A DNA stretch of 6,495 bases from Burkholderiales bacterium (lineage in GTDB: Bacteria; Pseudomonadota; Gammaproteobacteria; Burkholderiales; Burkholderiaceae_E). Below, one piece after another: positions 1 to 6,495 of the stretch (its first letter is position 1; each line of letters begins with the position of its first letter). Made by a program: the position numbers and the translations under genes. Under the pieces are notes generated by a model. It made no database searches. It had not been told where the DNA came from and saw nothing but the letters and a program-made list of their open reading frames with translations. Location: NCBI GenBank assembly GCA_020348765.1, contig CP070753.1, positions 2,194,814 through 2,201,308 on the forward strand, read 5' to 3'.

Positions 1-1
1 C

Positions 2-2281
2 GTTTCGCGCCTGGCGGCGGTCGGCTTGGCACTGCTGCTCGTCGCCGGGCCGGTGCGTGCGTTCGATCCGTTCGTGGTGCGCGACATCAGGATCGAGGGC
101 ATCCAGCGCATCGAGCCCGGCACCGTGTTCGGCTACCTGCCGGTGCGTGCCGGTGAGCGCCTGACCGAGCAGAAGGCGGCCGATGCGGTCCGGGCGCTGT
201 TCGCAACCGGCTTCTTCAAGGACGTGCGACTCGAGGCCGACGGCGACGTACTGGTCGTCATCGTCGAGGAGCGGCCCGCGATCGGATCGATCGGCCTGGC
301 CGGAAACAAGGAATTCGCCGACGACGTGCTGCTCAAGGGTCTGCGCGACATCGGCCTGGCGCAGTCCCGGGTCTACGATCGCGCGCTGATCGATCGCGCC
401 GAGCAGGAGATCAAGCGCCAGTACCTGGCACGCGGCTTCTACGGGGTGGCGGTCACCACCACGGTCGCGCCACAGGAGCGCAACCGGGTCGCGATCGCGA
501 TGTCGATCGACGAGGGGCCGAAGGCGCGCATTCGCTCGATCCGGTTCATCGGCAACAAGGCGTTCTCCGAGGACGATCTGCTCGACGAGATCAGGCTGTC
601 GACGCCGACCTGGTACACCTGGTACACGAAGAACGACCAGTACGCCCGCGAGAAGCTTGCCGCAGACCTCGAGTCGCTGCGCTCGTTCTACCTGAACCGG
701 GGCTACCTCGAGTTCACGATCACCTCGACCCAGGTCGCGATCGGGGCCGAGCGCGATTCAATCCACATCACGATCGCCGTCGACGAGGGCGAGCAGTTCC
801 GTGTCGGCGGCGTCGCGTTCGGCGGCGAGCTGCTGGGGCGCGAGGAGGACTTCCGTCGGCTGCTGCAGCTGCGCGAGGGGGATCTGTTCTCGGGCGAGAA
901 GCTGCAGGCCTCGACCAAGGCGATGGCCGATCTGCTGGGCGAACTCGGTTACGCGTTTGCCAGCGTCGCCGTACAACCGCAGCTCGATCGCGACAAGCGC
1001 GAGGCGCGCTTCGACGTACTGGTCGATCCGGGGCGACGCGTCTATGTGCGGCGCATCAACATCAGCGGCAACTCGCGCACGCGTGACGAGGTGATCCGTC
1101 GCGAGTTGCGCCAGTACGAAGGCGGCTGGTTCGACGGCGCGAAGGTCGCATTGTCCCGGGGCAGGGTCGATCGGCTCGGTTACTTCGAGTCGGTGCTGAT
1201 CGACACCGAGCCGGTGGCCGATGCGCCGGACCAGGTCGACCTGAACGTGCGCCTGGTCGAGCGCCCCACCGGCAACGTGCTGCTGGGCGTGGGATTCTCG
1301 AGCAGCGAGAAGATCGTGCTGTCGGCATCGATCAGCCAGAACAACTTCCTGGGCACCGGCAAGGCGCTGACCGCGAGCCTGAACACCAGCAACCTGTACC
1401 AGACCTACGCGATCTCGTACACCGACCCGTATTTCACGATCAACGGCGTCAGCCGCACGTTCGACATCTACAGCCGCACGTTCAACGCCGCGGAGCTCGA
1501 CCTCGGCGACTATCGCACGCGTGCCTCGGGCATCGGGCTGCGCTTCGGCGTGCCTTACACCGAGTTCGACCGGGTCTCGTTCGGGCTGTCCTACGAGCGC
1601 AATGACGTCAGTCTCGGCGACAACCCGCCGTCGCGATTCGTCGAGCTGGTCGATGCCTACGGCAAGTCCGCCGATGCCGTGCTCGGGGTGCTGGGCTGGA
1701 CTCGGGATCGGCGCGACAGCGCGCTGCTCCCGACCGAGGGCACGCGCCAGTCGGCGCGGTTCGAGGTCACGCTGCCGGTCACCGAGCTGCGCTACTGGCG
1801 GGCCACCTACGAGCACCAGTGGTACCGGCCGCTCACGCGTACCGTGACCCTGGCGCTGAACGGCGAGTTTGGAGTCGGGCGCTCGTTCGGCGGCGAGCTG
1901 TACCCGGTGTTCAAGAACTTCTACGCCGGCGGCATCGGCTCGGTGCGCGGCTTCGAGACCTCGAGCCTCGGTCCGCGCGACACGCCCGACAATGTGCCGA
2001 TCGGCGGCCAGACCCGGCTGATCGGCAATGCCGAGCTGCTGTTTCCGCTGCCGGGAACCGGCGGCGACCGGAGCATCCGCGCCTTCGTGTTCCTCGACGC
2101 CGGCAATGTCTATACCCGCGAGGACCGCGTCGAGCTGTCCGAGCTGCGCCTGGCATCCGGGGTCGGGTTGACCTGGTTCTCGCCGGTCGGTCCGCTCAAG
2201 TTCAGCTACGGCATTCCGTTGCGCAAGGAGCCCGAGGATCGCGCGCAGCGCTTCCAGTTCCAGATCGGCACCGGTTTCTAG
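2..2281 (+). CDS. bamA: Outer membrane protein assembly factor BamA (5' partial)
   Basis: BamA is the outer-membrane insertase of the BAM complex, folding beta-barrel proteins into the outer membrane. The frame is open to the left edge. A TTG at 26 would cut the signal peptide in half, so the true start lies upstream of the window. The visible signal peptide has a hydrophobic core and ends VRA before FDPF, with cleavage expected between bases 61 and 62. Counting residues from base 26, five POTRA domains follow at about 13-84, 85-165, 166-255, 256-336 and 337-414. POTRA3 has the family-like ESLRSFYLNRGYLEF stretch. The C-terminal 16-strand barrel spans about 415-751; its loop 6 motif VRGF is at 640-643. 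The protein ends in phenylalanine (FQIGTGF), the typical beta-signal. It is the first gene seen of the block; rseP commonly lies upstream in relatives (family knowledge, not visible here). No frameshift or missing domain is seen. Confidence 0.97.
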   Translation, partial: VSRLAAVGLALLLVAGPVRAFDPFVVRDIRIEGIQRIEPGTVFGYLPVRAGERLTEQKAADAVRALFATGFFKDVRLEADGDVLVVIVEERPAIGSIGLAGNKEFADDVLLKGLRDIGLAQSRVYDRALIDRAEQEIKRQYLARGFYGVAVTTTVAPQERNRVAIAMSIDEGPKARIRSIRFIGNKAFSEDDLLDEIRLSTPTWYTWYTKNDQYAREKLAADLESLRSFYLNRGYLEFTITSTQVAIGAERDSIHITIAVDEGEQFRVGGVAFGGELLGREEDFRRLLQLREGDLFSGEKLQASTKAMADLLGELGYAFASVAVQPQLDRDKREARFDVLVDPGRRVYVRRINISGNSRTRDEVIRRELRQYEGGWFDGAKVALSRGRVDRLGYFESVLIDTEPVADAPDQVDLNVRLVERPTGNVLLGVGFSSSEKIVLSASISQNNFLGTGKALTASLNTSNLYQTYAISYTDPYFTINGVSRTFDIYSRTFNAAELDLGDYRTRASGIGLRFGVPYTEFDRVSFGLSYERNDVSLGDNPPSRFVELVDAYGKSADAVLGVLGWTRDRRDSALLPTEGTRQSARFEVTLPVTELRYWRATYEHQWYRPLTRTVTLALNGEFGVGRSFGGELYPVFKNFYAGGIGSVRGFETSSLGPRDTPDNVPIGGQTRLIGNAELLFPLPGTGGDRSIRAFVFLDAGNVYTREDRVELSELRLASGVGLTWFSPVGPLKFSYGIPLRKEPEDRAQRFQFQIGTGF

Positions 2282-2334
2282 CTTGCGCGGGCGCCGGTGC
2301 GCCGATGTGGGACAATCGTTCGATCAGTCTGGAC

Positions 2335-2340
2335 GAGGGT
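2335..2340 (+). promoter_or_regulatory. Ribosome binding site of skp
   Basis: GAGG at 2335-2338 lies six bases before the ATG at 2345 and is the clearest Shine-Dalgarno match in the window. It decides the skp start in favour of this ATG over an in-frame GTG at 2297. The site sits inside a perfect 5-bp inverted repeat (2332-2336 with 2340-2344), described in the findings. Confidence 0.7.
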
Positions 2341-2344
2341 CGTC

Positions 2345-2854
2345 ATGACAGCATTCCGTTCACTTGCCGCGGCTGCGCTGCTGGGCGCGGCCGCGCTCGC
2401 GGCCACGGCTCAGGCCCAGGAGTCGCGGCTCGGGTTCGTCAACACCGAGCGCATCCTGCGCGACGCGGCGCCGGCCAAGGCCGCGCAGCTGAAGCTCGAG
2501 CAGGAGTTCTCCGTGCGCGATCGCGAGCTCAAGGACATGGCCGCGCGGCTACGGGAGCTCTCCGAGCGGCTCGACCGCGATGCCAGCGTGCTGCCCGAGA
2601 ACGAGCGCCAGCGTCGCCAGCGTGAACTGGCAGAGCTCGATCGCGACTTCCAGCGCAAGCAGCGCGAGTTCCGCGAAGACCTGAACCAGCGCCGCAACGA
2701 AGAGCTGGCGCAGGTGGTCGAGAAGGCCAATCGGGTGATCCGCCAGATCGCCGAGCAGGAGAAGTACGACCTGATCCTGCAGGAGGCGGTGTACGCCAGT
2801 CCGCGCATCGATATCACCGACAAGGTGCTGCGGGCTCTGCAAACGTCCAACTAG
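2345..2854 (+). CDS. skp: Periplasmic chaperone Skp (OmpH family)
   Basis: Skp is a periplasmic holdase; in known homologues it is a trimer whose coiled-coil arms hold unfolded outer-membrane proteins before delivery to BamA. The 169-residue product begins with a signal peptide of about 24 residues: one early arginine, an alanine/leucine-rich core, and cleavage expected after AQA (24/25). The mature part opens with RLGFVNTERIL, the usual first beta-strand of the family. It then has a long charged helical stretch (about residues 45-140) rich in R, E, Q and K, as expected for the coiled-coil arms. It closes with YDLILQEAVYASPRIDITDKV, the conserved C-terminal return strand and helix. The length matches the family. 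I chose the ATG at 2345 because it has a Shine-Dalgarno site and gives a clean signal peptide; the in-frame GTG at 2297 would add 16 non-signal residues. The gene lies 63 nt after bamA and 18 nt before lpxD, so co-transcription is likely. Confidence 0.95.
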   Translation: MTAFRSLAAAALLGAAALAATAQAQESRLGFVNTERILRDAAPAKAAQLKLEQEFSVRDRELKDMAARLRELSERLDRDASVLPENERQRRQRELAELDRDFQRKQREFREDLNQRRNEELAQVVEKANRVIRQIAEQEKYDLILQEAVYASPRIDITDKVLRALQTSN

Positions 2855-2872
2855 CGCTGCCGCAGCGTACGC

Positions 2873-3925
2873 GTGGCGAGCCTGGAAGCGGCGGAAACGT
2901 CCCTGGCGCAGCTGGCCGAGCGCTGCGGGGCCACGCTGCACGGTGACGGCGGCGTCACGATCAGCGCCACCGCTTCGCTGGCCGAGGCCGGTCCCGGCGC
3001 GCTGTCCTTCCTGGCCAACCCGCGCTACCGCTCGCAGCTGGCGCAGACCCGGGCGTCGGCCGTGTGCGTGGCTCCCGGGGCACTCGCGCTGGTGCCCTCC
3101 GGCTGCCAGGCCCTGGTCGGGCCCGACCCGTACCTGCTGTTCGCGCGCGCCGCGCAATGGCTGGCGAGCCGGCGCGCGCCGCTCGAGCCGGCCGGGATCC
3201 ATCCGCAGGCCTGCGGCGAGCCCGGCGCCGAGGTCGCCCCGCGCGCGCGCGTGGCCGCGGTCGCGCTGGGGCGTGCCGGCGCGCGCGTCGGCGCTCGCGC
3301 GGTCGTCTCGAGCGGCTGTTCGCTGGGCCGCGACACCGAGATCGGCGCCGACACCGTGTTGCATCCGCGGGTTGCGGTCTACGACGGCTGTCGCCTCGGT
3401 GCGCGCTGCATCGTGCACGCCGGCGTGGTCATCGGCGGCGACGGGTTCGGATTCGCGCGCGATGGCGAGCGCTGGGTCAAGGTGCCGCAGACCGGGCGGG
3501 TCGTGGTCGGCGACGACGTCGAGATCGGGGCCAACACCACGATCGATCGCGGTGCGCTCGAGGATACGGTGATCGAGTCCGGCTGCAAGCTGGACAACCA
3601 GATCCAGGTCGCCCACGGCGTGCGGATCGGCGCGCACACCGCGATCGCGGCCTGCGTGGGCATCGCGGGCAGTGCCCGCATCGGCGCACGCTGCATGATC
3701 GGTGGCGCGGCAGGCATCCTCGGCCACCTGCACATCGCCGATGACACGGTGATCTCGGCGATGTCGCTGGTCAGCCGCTCGATCGAGCGCGCCGGCTTCT
3801 ACTCCGGGGTTTTTCCGCTGATGGACAATCGCGCCTGGGAGCGTGCAGCCGTCGGCGTCAAGCAGATCGACCGTCTGCGTGAGCGCGTGCGCGCGCTCGA
3901 GCGCGCAGCCACACCGCCGAAGTGA
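2873..3925 (+). CDS. lpxD: UDP-3-O-(3-hydroxyacyl)glucosamine N-acyltransferase LpxD
   Basis: LpxD performs the third step of lipid A synthesis in the cytoplasm. It transfers a 3-hydroxyacyl chain from ACP to the 2-amino group of UDP-3-O-acylglucosamine. The 350-residue product (E. coli 341) has an N-terminal uridine-binding domain, including FLANPRYR with F46 and Y52 matching the E. coli uracil-contacting positions. From about residue 109 it has a left-handed beta-helix of hexapeptide repeats, and it ends in a charged helix (about 328-346). The expected catalytic base is H248 in [10 protein letters not shown], and the second conserved histidine is H285 in [10 protein letters not shown]. By ungapped comparison, the E. 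coli acyl-length ruler M290 corresponds to L299. The start is a GTG at 2873, 18 nt after skp, with no clear Shine-Dalgarno sequence; no nearby ATG would keep the N-terminal domain. Translation may therefore depend on ribosomes coming from skp (inference). Confidence 0.96.
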   Translation: MASLEAAETSLAQLAERCGATLHGDGGVTISATASLAEAGPGALSFLANPRYRSQLAQTRASAVCVAPGALALVPSGCQALVGPDPYLLFARAAQWLASRRAPLEPAGIHPQACGEPGAEVAPRARVAAVALGRAGARVGARAVVSSGCSLGRDTEIGADTVLHPRVAVYDGCRLGARCIVHAGVVIGGDGFGFARDGERWVKVPQTGRVVVGDDVEIGANTTIDRGALEDTVIESGCKLDNQIQVAHGVRIGAHTAIAACVGIAGSARIGARCMIGGAAGILGHLHIADDTVISAMSLVSRSIERAGFYSGVFPLMDNRAWERAAVGVKQIDRLRERVRALERAATPPK

Positions 3926-3960
3926 ACCATGCAGCGAACCTCGAATCGTCGGCCCGACCC

Positions 3961-4428
3961 ATGAGCACGCTCGACATCCGCGCCATCCTGGAGCACCTGC
4001 CGCACCGGTACCCGTTTCTGCTCGTCGACAGGGTGATCGAGCTCGAACCGGGCAAGCGCATCGTGGCCCTGAAGAACGTGACCATCAACGAGCCGCACTT
4101 CGTCGGGCACTTCACGCACGTACCGGTGATGCCAGGCGTGCTGATCGTCGAGGCACTGGCGCAGGCGGCCGGGATCCTGTCGTTCCAGACCATGGGCCGG
4201 CGCTCGGACGAGAGGTCGGTCTACTATTTCGTCGGCATCGACGGTGCGCGGTTCAAGCGTCCGGTCGGCCCCGGAGACCAGCTGCGGCTCGAGGTCGAGA
4301 TCACGCGCACCGTGCGCTCGATATGGAAATACCGCGGCGTGGCATCGGTCGACGGCCAGCTCGCGGCCGAAGCCGAGCTGATGTGCACGCTGCGTTCGCT
4401 GGGCGACGACGAGCCGGCGCCCGGCTGA
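3961..4428 (+). CDS. fabZ: 3-hydroxyacyl-[acyl-carrier-protein] dehydratase FabZ
   Basis: FabZ removes water from (3R)-hydroxyacyl-ACP to give trans-2-enoyl-ACP in type II fatty acid elongation in the cytoplasm. It draws on the same hydroxyacyl-ACP pool used by LpxA and LpxD, which explains its place between their genes. The 155-residue product is a single hot-dog domain of normal length. It contains HRYPF at 15-19, the catalytic histidine H50 in VGHF, the catalytic glutamate E64 in [12 protein letters not shown], and the conserved [21 protein letters not shown] stretch after it. The ATG at 3961 fits the usual betaproteobacterial start MST-DI followed closely by LPHRYP. A GTG at 3922 is in frame and overlaps the lpxD stop as GTGA, which would give 168 residues with a 13-residue extension. 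Neither start has a good Shine-Dalgarno site, so the start is less sure than the identity. Confidence 0.95.
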   Translation: MSTLDIRAILEHLPHRYPFLLVDRVIELEPGKRIVALKNVTINEPHFVGHFTHVPVMPGVLIVEALAQAAGILSFQTMGRRSDERSVYYFVGIDGARFKRPVGPGDQLRLEVEITRTVRSIWKYRGVASVDGQLAAEAELMCTLRSLGDDEPAPG

Positions 4429-4436
4429 GCGCTCCG

Positions 4437-5225
4437 ATGGCAAGCATCCACCCGACCGCGATCGTCGATCGCGAGGCCGAGCTCGACGCCAGCGTCGAGG
4501 TCGGGCCGTACGCGGTGATTGGCCCCGGCGTACGGCTGCACGCCGGCTGCACGGTCGCCGCGCACGCGGTGCTGGAGGGCCGCACGACGATCGGGCGCAA
4601 CAATCACATCCACGCGTTCGCGGCCATCGGTGGCGTGCCGCAGGACAAGAAGTACGGCGGCGAGCCGACCCGGCTCGAGATCGGCGACGACAACACGTTC
4701 CGCGAGTACGTCACCGTGAATTGCGGCACCGTCCAGGACCAGGGGGTGAGCCGAATCGGCCACCGAAACTGGATCATGGCCTACGTGCACATCGCGCACG
4801 ACTGCGTGGTCGGCGACGACACGATCATGGCCAACTGCAGCCAGCTCGCGGGCCACGTCGAGATCGGCGACTGGGCGATCCTGGGCGGATTCACCGGAGT
4901 GCACCAGTACTGCAAGATCGGCGCGCACGCAATGACCGGGGTCGGCACCGTGATCCTGCACGACCTGCCGCCTTTCGTGATGGCCAGCGGCAACACGGCG
5001 GCTGCGCACGGGATCAACAGCGAGGGATTGCGCCGGCGCGGCTTCTCGGCCGCGGCGATCAACCGGGTGCGAAGCGCCTACCGCACGCTGTACAAGAGCG
5101 GGCTCGGGCTCGAGGAAGCGCGCGCGGCACTGCAGGCCGATCAGGCCGAGGGCGGACCCGGCGCCGTCGAAGTCGGTCGGCTGGTGGACTTCCTGTCGCG
5201 CGTCAGCCGGGGCATCGTGCGCTGA
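4437..5225 (+). CDS. lpxA: Acyl-ACP--UDP-N-acetylglucosamine O-acyltransferase LpxA
   Basis: LpxA catalyses the first step of lipid A synthesis, moving a 3-hydroxyacyl chain from ACP to the 3-OH of UDP-GlcNAc; known homologues are cytoplasmic trimers. The product is 262 residues, the same length as E. coli LpxA. A left-handed beta-helix of hexapeptide repeats begins almost at once (IHPTAIV) and runs to about residue 185. It includes the QDKKYGGEPTRLEIGD insertion and is followed by a helical C-terminal domain with GLRRRGF and the ending RGIVR. The catalytic base is H121 in VHIAHDC (E. coli H125). H118, H140, H156 and Q157 match the E. coli active-site residues H122, H144, H160 and Q161. The acyl-length ruler position, glycine 173 in E. 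coli, is V169 here. The start is an ATG eight bases after fabZ. The frame is open much further upstream, but that part overlaps fabZ and shows no family similarity. The stop overlaps the lpxB start. Confidence 0.96.
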   Translation: MASIHPTAIVDREAELDASVEVGPYAVIGPGVRLHAGCTVAAHAVLEGRTTIGRNNHIHAFAAIGGVPQDKKYGGEPTRLEIGDDNTFREYVTVNCGTVQDQGVSRIGHRNWIMAYVHIAHDCVVGDDTIMANCSQLAGHVEIGDWAILGGFTGVHQYCKIGAHAMTGVGTVILHDLPPFVMASGNTAAAHGINSEGLRRRGFSAAAINRVRSAYRTLYKSGLGLEEARAALQADQAEGGPGAVEVGRLVDFLSRVSRGIVR

Positions 5226-6412
5226 TGCCCGCGGCTGCGCCCGGTGCGCCACAATTCGGCATGGTGGCCGGCGAGACCTCGGGGGACCTGCTCGCCGCCA
5301 GCGTGATCGGCGCGTTGCGCCGGCGCGAGCCGCAGGCGGCGCTGTTCGGCATCGGCGGCCCGGCGATGCAGGCCGCCGGCTTCGAGGCCTGGTGGCCGTC
5401 CGAGACACTCGCGGTGCGCGGCTATGCCGAGGTACTGCGGCATTACCCGCGCCTGCTGGCGCTGCGGCGCACGCTGCGCAGGCGCCTGCTCGAGCGGCGC
5501 CCGGACGTGTTCGTCGGCGTCGATGCGCCCGACTTCAATCTCGGGCTGGAAGCGCGCCTGCGCGCCGCCGGCATGCGCACGGCGCATTTCGTGTCGCCGT
5601 CGATCTGGGCCTGGCGGCGCGGGCGCATCGAACGGATCCGACGCGCGGTCGACCTGATGCTGGTGCTGTTCCCGTTCGAGTCCGCGATCTATCGCGAGGC
5701 CGGCATCACGGCCGAATACGTCGGCCACCCGCTGGCCGACGTGATCGACCCGGATGCCGACGCTACGGCGGCGCGTCGCGCGCTCGGGCTGGGCGAGACC
5801 GGAACCGTGATCGCGATCCTGCCGGGCTCCCGGGCGAGCGAAGTGCAGTACAACGGCGATGCGTTCATCGGCGCTACGCACTGGCTGGCGGCACGCCGTC
5901 CGGATGCGGTGTTCCTGGTGCCGGCGGCGACGCCGCGGCTGCGCGAGATGCTGGATGCGCGCCTGCGGGCGTCGCGCCCGCCTCAGGGCGGGGCTGCGGA
6001 CATCCGGCTGCTCGACGGCCAATCGCACCGTGCGCTCGAGGCTTGCGACGGAGCCATCGTGGCCAGCGGCACCGCGACGCTAGAGGCCGCGCTGTACCGC
6101 CGACCGATGGTCATCGGCTACCGGATGCATCCGTGGAGCTACCGGCTGATGCGCCGCATGGCCTACCTGCCGCACATCGGGCTGCCGAACATCCTGTGCG
6201 GTGAGGCGCTGGTGCCGGAGTACGTGCAGCACGAGGCCACGCCGCAGGCGCTCGGCGCGGGGCTGCTGCGCCTGCTCGAGGACCCGGGTCGTTGCGAGCG
6301 GCTGCGGTCGCGCTTCGAGGAGCTGCATCGCACGCTGCGCCGCGGCTGCGGCGAGCGCAGCGCCGAGGCGCTGCTGGCGCTGGCACGCGCGAGCGCGTCA
6401 GCAACGCGGTGA
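5225..6412 (+). CDS. lpxB: Lipid-A-disaccharide synthase LpxB
   Basis: LpxB is a membrane-associated inverting glycosyltransferase of family GT19. It joins UDP-2,3-diacylglucosamine to lipid X, making the beta-1,6 disaccharide 1-phosphate and UDP on the cytoplasmic side of the inner membrane. The 395-residue product (E. coli 382) shows the family motifs in order: GETSGD at 16-21, DAPDFN beginning with D100 (counterpart of the essential E. coli D98), SPSIWAW at 124-130, VGHPL at 166-170, LPGSR at 199-203 opening the second Rossmann-like half, and SGTATLEAAL from 281. The ATG at 5225 overlaps the lpxA stop (TGATG), a typical coupled start; an in-frame ATG at 5261 is possible but would remove the residues just before the glycine-rich motif. 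The stop lies at the edge of an 18-bp tandem repeat. No key residue is missing. Confidence 0.96.
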   Translation: MPAAAPGAPQFGMVAGETSGDLLAASVIGALRRREPQAALFGIGGPAMQAAGFEAWWPSETLAVRGYAEVLRHYPRLLALRRTLRRRLLERRPDVFVGVDAPDFNLGLEARLRAAGMRTAHFVSPSIWAWRRGRIERIRRAVDLMLVLFPFESAIYREAGITAEYVGHPLADVIDPDADATAARRALGLGETGTVIAILPGSRASEVQYNGDAFIGATHWLAARRPDAVFLVPAATPRLREMLDARLRASRPPQGGAADIRLLDGQSHRALEACDGAIVASGTATLEAALYRRPMVIGYRMHPWSYRLMRRMAYLPHIGLPNILCGEALVPEYVQHEATPQALGAGLLRLLEDPGRCERLRSRFEELHRTLRRGCGERSAEALLALARASASATR

Positions 6413-6495
6413 CGGCGGCCAGGGCGGCGACGGCGGCCAGGGCGGCGACGGCGGCCCGGGCGATGGCGGCGGCCAGGGCGATGGCGGCGGCCCGG
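6409..6495 (+). CDS. Possible start of the next operon gene (3' partial, uncertain)
   Basis: A GTG at 6409 overlaps the lpxB stop as GTGA, the kind of coupled junction common in this operon, and its frame stays open to the right edge for 29 codons. The peptide is only alanine, arginine, threonine and methionine in a six-residue period (TAARAA, later AAARAM), with in-frame ATGs at 6463 and 6481 that could be the real start. It shows no recognisable domain. In related genomes rnhB (ribonuclease HII) often follows lpxB, but nothing visible here proves it. Repeated AGG arginine codons, unusual beside the neighbouring genes, argue against this frame. The frame beginning at 6411 reads Gly-rich DGGQGG repeats with favoured codons but has no obvious start. 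The stretch may also be non-coding. Confidence 0.2.
   Translation, partial: MTAARAATAARAATAARAMAAARAMAAAR
6411..6495 (+). repeat. 18-bp GC-rich tandem repeat, at least 4.7 copies
   Basis: Units start at 6411, 6429, 6447, 6465 and 6483. Units 1 and 2 are identical (GACGGCGGCCAGGGCGGC). Unit 3 has CCG for CAG and ends in GAT. Unit 4 begins GGC and ends GAT. Unit 5 begins GGC, has CCG and is cut off by the window edge. The array therefore shows an ordered drift from left to right. It begins inside the lpxB stop codon (T6410 G6411 A6412). The period is a multiple of three and no stop codon occurs in any of the six frames from 6413 on, so it could be coding (six-residue repeats) or a non-coding minisatellite. 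An assembly artefact at a sequence end is also possible. Confidence 0.9.

Noticed and set aside
26..28. TTG as the start of bamA
   Set aside because: The frame stays open to the left edge and the residues before the TTG (SRLAAVG) look like the first part of the signal peptide, so the start is outside the window.
758..1816. Long minus-strand open frame of 352 codons opposite bamA
   Set aside because: It lies wholly opposite the well-supported bamA frame. Its product is low-complexity and rich in A, R, Q and D, without a recognisable domain, as expected for antisense frames in GC-rich genes.
2290..2303. GGCGC/GCGCC inverted repeat after bamA as a terminator
   Set aside because: The stem is only 5 bp with a 4-base loop and no T-run follows, so it is unlikely to end transcription; such repeats are common at this GC content.
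2283..2316. Possible promoter for skp (TTGCGC and GACAAT)
   Set aside because: The spacing between the two boxes is 22 bases, too long for a housekeeping promoter, and the -35 match is poor. Co-transcription with bamA is simpler.
1819..2625. Plus-strand open frame of 268 codons across the end of bamA and the start of skp
   Set aside because: It is out of frame with both real genes, arginine- and alanine-rich, and without any family motif.
2549..3733. Long minus-strand open frame of 394 codons opposite skp and lpxD
   Set aside because: It spans two confident plus-strand genes and the gap between them, and its product is a repetitive A/R/D/H-rich composition. It is a shadow of high GC content.
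4224..5408. Long minus-strand open frame of 394 codons opposite fabZ, lpxA and lpxB
   Set aside because: It crosses three confident genes, has no domain features, and is explained by G/C-rich third positions removing stop codons on the opposite strand.
1..6495. A hidden novel system, mobile element, CRISPR array or RNA gene
   Set aside because: Nearly every base is accounted for by a conserved housekeeping operon. I saw no transposase motifs, no spaced direct repeats of CRISPR type, no tRNA-like folds and no change in codon use suggesting transfer.

Overview
The window is a GC-rich chromosomal segment from a Gram-negative bacterium, most probably a betaproteobacterium of the Burkholderiales type. 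The clues are near-universal G or C at third codon positions, BamA and LpxA sequence style (for example the NWIMAYVHIAHDC stretch of LpxA), and the conserved gene order. The genus cannot be named from the sequence alone. All genes lie on the plus strand and are packed as one operon-like block, the classical outer-membrane assembly and lipid A cluster bamA-skp-lpxD-fabZ-lpxA-lpxB.

Layout: 2-2281 is bamA, cut by the left edge inside its signal peptide. It is followed by a 63-nt gap carrying the skp ribosome binding site, then skp (2345-2854). An 18-nt spacer leads to lpxD (2873-3925, GTG start). fabZ follows (3961-4428, with a possible upstream GTG at 3922 overlapping the lpxD stop). lpxA (4437-5225) comes after 8 nt and overlaps lpxB (5225-6412) by one base. 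The last 85 bases (6411-6495) are an 18-bp tandem repeat that begins within the lpxB stop codon and runs off the right edge. A GTG at 6409 overlaps the lpxB stop and could start the next gene (rnhB is usual at this place in related genomes), but no recognisable domain is visible.

How the genes work together: BamA is the outer-membrane insertase, and Skp is the periplasmic chaperone that carries unfolded outer-membrane proteins to it. FabZ dehydrates 3-hydroxyacyl-ACP for fatty acid elongation and so competes for the substrate that LpxA and LpxD use. LpxA adds the first acyl chain to UDP-GlcNAc, LpxD adds the second (after LpxC, not in this window), and LpxB joins two sugars into the lipid A disaccharide. 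The cluster thus supplies both outer-membrane proteins and outer-leaflet lipid.

No undescribed system was found; this is a conserved housekeeping operon with intact catalytic residues. The points worth a second look are small: a valine at the LpxA acyl-chain ruler position, a hairpin that would cover the skp ribosome binding site, a short inverted repeat between skp and lpxD, and the tandem repeat at the end of lpxB. No transposon, CRISPR array, tRNA, rRNA or convincing terminator was seen, and no stretch over 300 bases lacks a gene.
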